Shown: positions 7,688 through 13,728 of the stretch, in pieces
Layout of the letters: every line of letters starts with the position of its first letter
Position numbering within the stretch: the stretch's first letter is position 1
Source of the DNA: SOIA01 sp050116035
Lineage (GTDB): Bacteria > Acidobacteriota > Aminicenantia > Aminicenantales > Aminicenantaceae
Direction: 5' to 3'
Assembly: GCA_050116035.1 (NCBI GenBank)
Contig: JASFPJ010000024.1
Location: forward strand, 1 to 18,546
Length of the DNA: 18,546 nt
Translations under genes and position numbers: made by a program
The notes under the pieces: generated by a model
Told to the model about the DNA's origin: nothing
Database searches by the model: none
Seen by the model: only the letters and a program-made list of their open reading frames with translations

Positions 7688-8338
7688 TTATGAATTCAAT
7701 TCCTTCTCAAGAGGTATCATGTTCAACATATTGAATCCCAGCGATTTAAAGTATGAAATCAGATCACCCGTATACCATTCCGCCATTGTCCTGACTCTTT
7801 TAATACCTCTCCGTTCAAAATGCTCCAGGAGGGCTTCTCCCAATTTTCTTCCTATTCCGTGTCTTTGAAAATCAGGATCTACCCCCAAAATTCTAATCCA
7901 TCCGGTTTTTTCTCCGATACCGAATTCCCAAATTCTTATTTCTCCGATGATGAATCCAACGATATTTTCATCAAGCTCCGCTCCGAGGCTCATCATGGGA
8001 TCGCTGCGTTCAATATTATATCTTGCTGCCTCTTTTAAATATTCCATCCGCTCTTCATTGATTATGCCTAATTTCCCTTCAATTCGCTTTTCGATTCTCA
8101 CTATATCTTTAATATTATCCAGACTGAGTGGCCTTATCTTCACTGCAGAGCTGGCCTCTTTCCACAATTTTGTCCTGCCAACTGTCCTGTACATCACGAG
8201 CTTTTTGGCCAGCAAAATCTGAAGATATTTGCTGACCGTGTGCCTCACGAGATTCAATTCTTTCGCAATTTCTTCCACCTGCATTCCATCTGGATAATCC
8301 TTAAGCAGGGACAGTATCTCTTTTTCAACTTTACTCAT
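7688..8338 (-). CDS. Winged-helix HTH / GNAT acetyltransferase fusion, candidate bam operon regulator
   Basis: This 216-residue protein joins two domains. Residues 1-60 form a winged helix-turn-helix of the ArsR/MarR-like kind, with the recognition segment near EEIAKELNLVRHTVSKYLQI (22-41) and a wing near 48-60. Residues 66-212 form a GNAT fold; the acyl-CoA-binding motif A is at 150-165 (ILGVDPDFQRHGIGRK), with the QRHGIG pyrophosphate loop at 158-163. It is first in the operon, about 100 bases upstream of bamB, behind a strong promoter. TGGTAACCA boxes lie at the promoter and just before its ribosome site (GAGGAAG). It may therefore regulate itself and the bam genes. Whether the GNAT part acetylates a protein or only senses an acyl-CoA cannot be read from the sequence. 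No gene symbol is justified. Confidence 0.85.
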   Translation of the reverse strand: MSKVEKEILSLLKDYPDGMQVEEIAKELNLVRHTVSKYLQILLAKKLVMYRTVGRTKLWKEASSAVKIRPLSLDNIKDIVRIEKRIEGKLGIINEERMEYLKEAARYNIERSDPMMSLGAELDENIVGFIIGEIRIWEFGIGEKTGWIRILGVDPDFQRHGIGRKLGEALLEHFERRGIKRVRTMAEWYTGDLISYFKSLGFNMLNMIPLEKELNS

Positions 8339-8350
8339 TTTCTTCCTCTA

Positions 8351-8359
8351 TGGTTACCA
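8351..8359. promoter_or_regulatory. Candidate operator box next to the HTH-GNAT start
   Basis: TGGTTACCA lies 13-21 bases before the ATG of the HTH-GNAT gene and abuts its ribosome site. It is the exact reverse complement of the TGGTAACCA box at 8469-8477. A repeated near-palindromic 9-mer in one 5' leader suggests a protein-binding site. The binding protein is unknown; the HTH-GNAT product is the obvious candidate. Confidence 0.4.
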
Positions 8360-8468
8360 TTAAAAATTAATGAGATAGTGAAAATCTTGTGCTAAGCTTG
8401 ATTTTTTCCCTTATTTTTCCAACCTCTGCTTAATTCTTCATTACCAGTGATCGCAATATTGCATTTCA

Positions 8469-8490
8469 TGGTAACCAATATTTGTTACTA
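8469..8490. promoter_or_regulatory. Candidate operator dyad at the bam promoter start site
   Basis: TGGTAACCA (8469-8477) and TTGTTACTA (8482-8490) form an imperfect dyad with core arms GTAAC and GTTAC eight bases apart. It sits directly downstream of, and touches, the -10 box of the minus-strand promoter, over the predicted transcription start near 8483. A protein bound there should block initiation, so repression is the simplest reading. This is inference from position and symmetry. Confidence 0.5.
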
Positions 8491-8518
8491 ATATAGGAAT
8501 AAACTGTAATATTGTCAA
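8490..8518 (-). promoter_or_regulatory. Sigma-70-type promoter for the HTH-GNAT/bam operon
   Basis: On the minus strand a perfect -35 hexamer TTGACA (8518-8513) is followed by a 17-base spacer and a -10 hexamer TATATT (8495-8490; five of six consensus bases). This is the best promoter-like sequence in the window. It predicts a start near 8483 and a leader of about 145 bases before the ATG at 8338. The region is visibly AT-rich. Confidence 0.75.
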
Positions 8519-8635
8519 GTGGTAAATCCAGATAATCCATCGACTTCCAGGTCTATTGAAAATTCTTATTGAGGTTTTCTCTACAGACAAACCGTCTGAA
8601 TTACCGCTAGAATAGTTGAAGGAAGGTCCGCTTTT
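8519..8635. other. Intergenic region before the flavodoxin locus
   Basis: This completes the gene-free stretch from 8339 between the divergent HTH-GNAT and flavodoxin genes. It holds a short perfect dyad, CAGAC-AAACC-GTCTG, at 8584-8598. TAGAAT at 8608-8613 could be a plus-strand -10 box with a poor -35 (CAGACA at 8584). Nothing stronger was seen. The dyad overlapping a possible -35 could be an operator for the flavodoxin gene, but support is weak. Confidence 0.3.
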
Positions 8636-8698
8636 ATGATAAGAACTATCGTTGTTTGCGACTCAAGACTCGGCAGCACCGAGCTTGCTGTGAAATAA
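8636..8698 (+). pseudogene. 20-codon flavodoxin-like N-terminal fragment or leader ORF
   Basis: ATG at 8636, with GGAAGG about nine bases upstream, opens a reading frame that stops at TAA 8696-8698 after 20 residues, MIRTIVVCDSRLGSTELAVK. The pattern (hydrophobic strand, then D-S-R-x-G-S-T-E) is that of the first strand and FMN-phosphate loop of flavodoxins. After the TAA the same frame continues as IADEMGGFV into the downstream flavodoxin gene without another stop. It is either the remnant of a disrupted flavodoxin fused onto a second flavodoxin sequence, or a short translated leader. Confidence 0.55.
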
Positions 8699-8725
8699 AT
8701 TGCCGATGAAATGGGAGGATTCGTC

Positions 8726-9208
8726 ATGAAGATCGAATATTTTCATGCCTCAAAGTATGGAAATGGAGCCAAGGTCGCAGAGGAGTTCAAGAAGCAGATG
8801 GCCGCCAAGGGAGTCACTGTCAACATCTATCACATTCGGGATGCGAAGCCAAAGGAGATGCCGCCGGCCGACCTTTACCTGTTCAGCTCACCGGGGCGCA
8901 TGGGAAAGCCCATCGGAAGCGTGCGCCGTTTCCTGAAGAAGGCCCAATTGCCATCGGGAACGAAGTACGCCATCTTAACCACTGAGGCCGCGCCTCAGCC
9001 GGACAAGAAGACCGGACGGATGCCCACCGAAGAAGAGCGGGCCAAGTGGCAGCGTATAAGGCCTATCATGAATCAAATCCTGCAGGAAAAAGGCCTGGTC
9101 AAGGTCGCCGAGGACAAGATTCTGGTGACTAGCATCAAGGGGCCGCTGGAAGAGAGCTGGCAGAAGAAAGTTGAAGCCTTTGTGTCCCAGATCCCCATCC
9201 TGCCCTGA
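8726..9208 (+). CDS. Flavodoxin-like protein
   Basis: This 160-residue protein has a flavodoxin-like fold signature. Strand 1 (MKIEYFHA) is followed by a loop SKYGNGAKVAEEF at 9-21 in the position of the FMN phosphate loop. Then come YLFSSPGRMGKPIGSVRRFL near 51-70 and YAILTTEAAP near 81-90. The loop lacks the usual T/S-x-T-G-x-T pattern, so FMN binding is probable but not certain. I chose ATG at 8726 because GGGAGGA lies six bases upstream; the in-frame ATG at 8711 would sit on this ribosome site. The coding sequence is clearly richer in G and C than the neighbouring kinase and regulator genes, which may point to a different origin. It could serve as an electron carrier in this anaerobe, but nothing links it directly to the bam operon, which is divergent. 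Confidence 0.75.
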   Translation: MKIEYFHASKYGNGAKVAEEFKKQMAAKGVTVNIYHIRDAKPKEMPPADLYLFSSPGRMGKPIGSVRRFLKKAQLPSGTKYAILTTEAAPQPDKKTGRMPTEEERAKWQRIRPIMNQILQEKGLVKVAEDKILVTSIKGPLEESWQKKVEAFVSQIPILP

Positions 9209-9342
9209 TGACGAGCGCACTAATCAGGGACAAGGGCTGGTTCGAATCTGACTACTTCTATCCCACTCACTTAGGTTTACTGAAGAAGGCCGCAGGCAAA
9301 CTCTTCGACTCGCTCGCAAGGAGAAGTACGAAAAAAAGGTAG
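9208..9342 (+). CDS. Small ORF overlapping the flavodoxin stop (44 aa, unknown)
   Basis: An ATG overlaps the flavodoxin stop in an ATGA-type junction, suggesting possible translational coupling. It opens 44 codons ending in TAG at 9340-9342. The product starts MTSALIRDKGWFESDYFYPT and ends basic (ARRSTKKR). I recognise no family. The composition is protein-like, with aromatic residues in the middle and an amphipathic LLKKAAGKLFDSLARR stretch. It may be a genuine small protein, a fragment of a lost downstream gene, or chance. Confidence 0.35.
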   Translation: MTSALIRDKGWFESDYFYPTHLGLLKKAAGKLFDSLARRSTKKR

Positions 9343-9360
9343 AGTGAATTAGGACTGTCA

Positions 9361-9437
9361 GTTCGGCATAATCGTATCAGTGTCAGAAAATGAAGCTCAG
9401 ACGGACGCCCAACACTTATAAGGCGTTTGAGCCGAAC
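9361..9437. other. Non-coding nested inverted repeat
   Basis: Outer arms GTTCGGC (9361-9367) and GCCGAAC (9431-9437) are perfectly complementary. Inside, GCTCA (9395) plus ACGCC (9405-9409) pair with GGCGT (9422-9426) plus TGAGC (9428-9432), with an asymmetric bulge, and the loop is AT-rich; the outer and inner pairings overlap by two bases. Only short T runs follow. It could be a weak terminator, a structured RNA or a recombination-type hairpin; I cannot decide. Confidence 0.4.
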
Positions 9438-9550
9438 GCTGTGTAACCCGTTTTAATTCGTTCTCTTGAAAAGCATAGCCAAAATGGCCAAAAAAACTTA
9501 ACTTTTGGAAAGAGCCATATGTTGGTTCGAGTGAAGTTAATTCCATAATG

Positions 9551-9626
9551 ATGAGATTGAATTGCACCTTGAATACTCCTGAGGTCAGATCTCATGCATC
9601 TGCATCAATCTCATTTGGTTTTTTTT
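9551..9626 (+). terminator. Long-stem hairpin followed by a T-run, terminator-like
   Basis: ATGAGATTGAATTGCA (9551-9566) pairs with TGCATCAATCTCAT (9601-9614) except for a two-base bulge, leaving a loop of about 34 bases. TTGG and then eight T residues (9619-9626) follow. On the plus strand this fits an intrinsic terminator for the flavodoxin transcript. The loop is unusually long, so an RNA switch or protein-binding hairpin is an alternative. Confidence 0.5.
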
Positions 9627-9643
9627 GCTTCAATTATTATAAT
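9615..9643 (+). promoter_or_regulatory. Candidate promoter for the two-component operon
   Basis: A perfect -10 TATAAT (9638-9643) lies 17 bases after a weak -35 (TTGGTT, 9615-9620). The predicted start is near 9650, giving a leader of only about 30 bases before the response regulator ATG. AAGGAG at 9645-9650 lies too far from that ATG (about 30 bases) to serve as its ribosome site. The weak -35 would fit activator dependence. Confidence 0.4.
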
Positions 9644-9679
9644 TAAGGAGCGGTAAGCTCAGTTTTGGTCTGAATAAAA

Positions 9680-10378
9680 ATGGTCGGCTCTCAAGAAAAC
9701 CCAAAAATATTGTTTGTGGAAGATGATTTGAGCCTTCAGAACAGCATCACCTATATCCTTGAAAAAGAGGGCTTTAATGTCATTTGCACTCGGACTGGGG
9801 AGGAGGCTGTAGAGCTGGCAAGAAAAGAGAATCCCGACCTGATTCTTCTGGATTTAATCCTTCCTGGAATAGATGGTTTCGGCGTATGTGAAGTCCTTAA
9901 AAAGGACCATCAAACTGAGAAAATATTCATAATAATGCTCACCGGGAAAGGAATGGTTGATGAAATCGTAAAAGGTCTTGAATTGTATGCGGATGATTAC
10001 ATCACCAAACCCTTCGAGCCAAAGATTCTTCTTGCTCGGATTCATGCTGTGCTCAGGAGGAGGATGAAGTCTATAATTAAAGAGCAGAATCTGTTGAAAT
10101 TTAGAGATCTGACTATTGATATGAAGGGGTACGTGGTGCGTGTTGCCGGAGAAAAAATTGAACTTACCAAAACAGAGTTTGACATCATTGCTTTATTAGC
10201 AGGAAGCCCTAATCAGGTTTTTACAAGGGCAAGAATACTCGACCATGTGAGAGATGATAATTATCCTATAACAGAACGCGTGGTTGACTATCAGGTAACA
10301 GGAATACGGAAGAAACTGGGCAGATCAGGAGATTACATAAAAACTGTCCGGGGAGTTGGTTATAAGTTTGAAGTTTGA
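9680..10378 (+). CDS. OmpR/PhoB-family response regulator
   Basis: This is a 232-residue DNA-binding response regulator. The receiver domain (9-125) has the acidic pocket E14/D15/D16, phospho-acceptor D58 in LILLDLILPG, T88 and K110 (ITKPFEP). The C-terminal winged helix (about 138-232) shows the family ending KTVRGVGYKFEV, with recognition-helix text ERVVDYQVTGIRKKLG. An in-frame TGA nine bases before the ATG fixes 9680 as the first possible ATG, although no good ribosome site precedes it. The hybrid kinase gene follows after 90 bases without a terminator, so the two probably form a signalling pair. The target genes and signal are unknown; the ATP-grasp genes downstream are on the other strand and need not be targets. 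Confidence 0.92.
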   Translation: MVGSQENPKILFVEDDLSLQNSITYILEKEGFNVICTRTGEEAVELARKENPDLILLDLILPGIDGFGVCEVLKKDHQTEKIFIIMLTGKGMVDEIVKGLELYADDYITKPFEPKILLARIHAVLRRRMKSIIKEQNLLKFRDLTIDMKGYVVRVAGEKIELTKTEFDIIALLAGSPNQVFTRARILDHVRDDNYPITERVVDYQVTGIRKKLGRSGDYIKTVRGVGYKFEV

Positions 10379-10468
10379 TGGATTTATTTGACTTATTCCT
10401 GAATTCAGTAGTTTACAGAAGAGGCTATCGATAACTGTTGAGATTCCCAGATTTTCTCAAGTAATCTG

Positions 10469-12862
10469 ATGATTCGGAAAATTCCCATTAAAACCCTCCT
10501 AATTGCTGGCCTTCTCATGTCCGGCTTAATTCCCATATTAGTTATTTCTTTTGTGAGTTACAGCACAACTCGAAAAGAGATGAAAGACCAGGTTTTCAGG
10601 CAACTCGAGTCAGTCAGAAACATAAAAAAAGAACAAATTATCAATTTTTTTAACGAACGAATTGCAGATATATCCGCATTTTCCGAGAATCCGGCGGTCA
10701 TTAAAGCCTTCGAAGAGTTTGAACCTGTGTTTCAACAGGGAAAAGACAGATTTAAGGGTTATTCGGAAGAGAAATTTGTGGCTCCCCAGTCTTACAGGAT
10801 TATTCATGATCGATACTTTCCTTTTCTTAAGAATCTGACATCGCATTACGGTTATTATGATCTCTTTCTATTGGATTCCTCTTATGGAAATACCTTATTC
10901 ACAGTCAGGAAAGAGGCAGATTTCGGCATTCGGATAAGCGAAGTCTCTTCCTCCCTCCGGGATGTATGGATCACAGCGGTGAGAGAGAAGCGAATTAGCT
11001 TATCAGATACTCGCTCGTATCCCCCTTCCAATAACATACCCGCACAATTTCTAGCTGCTCCCATTCTTAGGAACAATGAGGTGAGAGGTGTTATCGCCGT
11101 GCAGATTTCTATCGATTCTATAGACAATATCATGAAAGAACGATCAGGAATGTGGAAGACAGGAGAAACATACCTCGTCGGACAGGATAAAAAAATGAGA
11201 TCTGATTCTTATCTGGATAACCTTAATCACTCCGTTTTAGCCTCCTTTAGAGGGAGTGTTGAAGAAAATGGTGTGGATACAGATGCATCTCGGGAGGCGC
11301 TTCAGGGCATAGAGGATAAAAAGGTCATTGTGGATTACAGAGGAAAACGAGTTCTTTCTGCGTATACACCGATAGTTATAAAAGATGTGGAATGGGCTTT
11401 GATTGCTGAGGTCGACGAGGAGGAAGTCAACAAGCAGATAGTGCTCGCGTTGAATCCAAAGATTATTGTTTTGACCGGTCTTTCTGTTTTGATCCTTCTC
11501 CTGTTAGCCTTGACCATTTCTACCTTTATCAATAATAGGATCAGAGATATTATCCTCCAATTGGAGAAGATGATAGATGATATTTTACAGGGAAAGCTCC
11601 ATGCCAGAGTGAATCCGAGTTCTGTAGGTGTGGATTTTCAACGAGTGATGGCCCGGACGAATGAACTTCTCGATGCTTTTGTCAAACAGATGGAGGAGAG
11701 AAGGAAACTCGAAGAGCAGATTCAGGGATCGCAAAGGTTGGAAGCCATAGGAACTCTTGCTGGAGGAATCGCCCATGATTTTAATAATATCCTGACATCA
11801 ATGCATGCCTATGCCTTAATCATAAAAAAAAGCGTTCGAAAAAACAGTGTGGCAGAAGAAAATATAAGCGAGCTGATATTATCTATCCGACGGGCCTCGG
11901 AACTCGTCGAGCAGATTCTCACATTCAGCCGTCAGGTCAAAACAGAAGACATTTTGATAGACATTTCAGAAGAAGTCAGAGATAGCATAAAATTATTTAA
12001 AGCTGCACTTCCACGAAACATCCTGGTTGAAAGCCATCTGAGCTCAAAACGATTATTGATCAAGGCAAATCCTTCTCAAATTCGCCAGGTCATAATGAAC
12101 CTTTACACCAACGCCTATCAGGCCATGCAGAGGAACGGAGGGACATTGACCATCTCCACGAATAAAGTTACGCTGGAAGATAAGGTTATTTCGGATCTTA
12201 AAAAAGGCATCTATTGCAGAATAAGAGTGAAAGATACAGGTCATGGGATGAACAGAAAAATCCAAGATCGTATTTTTGAGCCCTTTTTTACGACTAAGCC
12301 CGTAGGAGAGGGAACGGGTATGGGATTATCTGTTGTCTATGGGATTGTGCGAAGGTGTGGAGGGGCTATAGAGGTTGAGAGCTCTTCCGGAGAAGGAGCC
12401 TGCTTCGATGTCTATTTCCCCTTAGCTCAAAAAGCTGATTTCAAAAAAAATAAACAAGACCAGGAAATATCCTTTATAAAAGGCAAGGGACATATCCTTT
12501 TCGTTGACGATGATGCCCAGATTTGTGACTCACAGAAAAAAGCCTTGGAACTTTTAGGCTACACCGTCACGGCTATGCAGGACAGCCGTGCGGCAGAGGA
12601 AGTATTTTCCAAGAATCCCAATCACTTTGATGTGCTGATATTAGATTTGAATATGCCGCACTTAAACGGTTTCGAACTTGCTGAAAGAATCTTCAAAATC
12701 CGTGCAGATATTCCCGTGATTCTGACTACAGGCTTTGCCGAGTTGATTGATCCCCAAAAAATCGAAGGGTTGGGAATTCACTCCCTTCTTTTGAAGCCTT
12801 ATAGAATAAACGATATCTCTCCTATCGTTGCAGAAATTTTAAAATCAGACACAGAGAACTGA
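10469..12862 (+). CDS. Membrane hybrid sensor histidine kinase
   Basis: This 797-residue kinase has a transmembrane helix at about 9-31 and a periplasmic sensor region at about 32-328. The text LFTVRKEADFG, APILRNNEVRGVIAVQIS and VLSAYTPI is that of a double-Cache domain. A second transmembrane helix lies at about 331-354, followed by a HAMP-like linker. The HisKA domain has phospho-acceptor H436 in GGIAHDFNNIL. The ATPase domain shows an N box (N544/N548), DTGHGM at 589-594, FEPFFTTK at 603-610 and GTGMGLS at 615-621. A C-terminal receiver has D681/D682, phospho-acceptor D726 and K776. Cache domains usually bind small organic ligands, so an aromatic or organic-acid signal is possible but unproven. 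The attached receiver probably acts as an internal relay or brake. It lies between its likely partner regulator and the metallophosphoesterase gene, which begins two bases after its stop. Confidence 0.93.
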   Translation: MIRKIPIKTLLIAGLLMSGLIPILVISFVSYSTTRKEMKDQVFRQLESVRNIKKEQIINFFNERIADISAFSENPAVIKAFEEFEPVFQQGKDRFKGYSEEKFVAPQSYRIIHDRYFPFLKNLTSHYGYYDLFLLDSSYGNTLFTVRKEADFGIRISEVSSSLRDVWITAVREKRISLSDTRSYPPSNNIPAQFLAAPILRNNEVRGVIAVQISIDSIDNIMKERSGMWKTGETYLVGQDKKMRSDSYLDNLNHSVLASFRGSVEENGVDTDASREALQGIEDKKVIVDYRGKRVLSAYTPIVIKDVEWALIAEVDEEEVNKQIVLALNPKIIVLTGLSVLILLLLALTISTFINNRIRDIILQLEKMIDDILQGKLHARVNPSSVGVDFQRVMARTNELLDAFVKQMEERRKLEEQIQGSQRLEAIGTLAGGIAHDFNNILTSMHAYALIIKKSVRKNSVAEENISELILSIRRASELVEQILTFSRQVKTEDILIDISEEVRDSIKLFKAALPRNILVESHLSSKRLLIKANPSQIRQVIMNLYTNAYQAMQRNGGTLTISTNKVTLEDKVISDLKKGIYCRIRVKDTGHGMNRKIQDRIFEPFFTTKPVGEGTGMGLSVVYGIVRRCGGAIEVESSSGEGACFDVYFPLAQKADFKKNKQDQEISFIKGKGHILFVDDDAQICDSQKKALELLGYTVTAMQDSRAAEEVFSKNPNHFDVLILDLNMPHLNGFELAERIFKIRADIPVILTTGFAELIDPQKIEGLGIHSLLLKPYRINDISPIVAEILKSDTEN

Positions 12863-12864
12863 CA

Positions 12865-13728
12865 TTGACTGTATGTTTTTTTTCCTCAGATCTGCATGGA
12901 CACAAAGATCGCTATCAAAAACTCTTCCAAGCTATCACTGAGGAGCGCCCTGATGCTGTATTTCTAGGGGGAGACATTCTGCCTTCAGCAAGCCTTATGT
13001 TTAGCTCGCAAGGTTTTGAGCACATAGATTTTATCACTGATTATCTCGTGAAAAGAATGAGGCAGCTGAGGAAGGAGTTAAAAGGAGAGTTTCCAAGAAT
13101 ATTTATTATACTCGGGAATGATGATGGCCGATCAGCTGAGACTGCGATCTTGGAGGCTGCGGCCAGTGGAGTATGGGAATATATTCACAATAAAAAGGTT
13201 GTTTTCAAAGACTACCCTGTTTTTGGGTATTCTTACATCCCTCCGACTCCTTTTCTCCTCAAGGACTGGGAAAAGTATGATGTTTCGCGGCATGTGGATC
13301 CTGGGTGTGTCTCTCCAGAAGAGGGGATACGGTCTTTTCCTGATCCCGATAATTCCCGGAAGTACTCCACGATTAAAAAAGACCTTGATCAATTAACTCA
13401 GAACGAACTCCTTGAAAAAGCTATTTTTCTGTTCCATGCCCCGCCTTATAAAACCAAGCTCGACCGGGCATCACTAGACGGAGAAATGATTGACCATGTT
13501 CCTCTGGATGTTCATGTCGGGAGTATTGCTATTAAGCGTTTTATCAAAACCCGCCAGCCCCTGCTCACCCTCCATGGACATGTTCACGAATCATCAAAGC
13601 TCTCCCACGCATGGAAGGTCCGCATCGGGAAGACGTACGTGTTTACGGCCGCTTACGACGGCCCCGAGTTGGCCTTGGTTCGCTTTGATCCCAAAAATTT
13701 GGATGGGGCATCGCGTGAGCTTCTTTAG
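12865..13728 (+). CDS. Calcineurin-like metallophosphoesterase
   Basis: This 287-residue protein carries the full metal-ligand set of the calcineurin-like phosphoesterase family. D9 and H11 lie in SSDLHGH, D37 in LGGDIL, N85 in LGNDDG, H191 in FLFHAPP, and H239/H241 in HGHVHES. Such enzymes hydrolyse phospho-mono- or diesters, including nucleotides and cyclic nucleotides. It has no signal peptide, so it acts in the cytoplasm. The likely start is TTG at 12865, two bases after the kinase stop; there is no nearby in-frame ATG and the family motif starts at once. It should be co-transcribed with the two-component genes. Its stop overlaps by four bases the stop of the convergent ATP-grasp/nucleotidyltransferase gene. 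A link to that enzyme through a shared nucleotide product is tempting but only inferred. Confidence 0.88.
   Translation: MTVCFFSSDLHGHKDRYQKLFQAITEERPDAVFLGGDILPSASLMFSSQGFEHIDFITDYLVKRMRQLRKELKGEFPRIFIILGNDDGRSAETAILEAAASGVWEYIHNKKVVFKDYPVFGYSYIPPTPFLLKDWEKYDVSRHVDPGCVSPEEGIRSFPDPDNSRKYSTIKKDLDQLTQNELLEKAIFLFHAPPYKTKLDRASLDGEMIDHVPLDVHVGSIAIKRFIKTRQPLLTLHGHVHESSKLSHAWKVRIGKTYVFTAAYDGPELALVRFDPKNLDGASRELL

Noticed and set aside
9361..9437. Integron attC-like recombination site
   Set aside because: The hairpin is bulged and attC-like at first sight, but the conserved end boxes are not clear and no integrase or cassette array is present.
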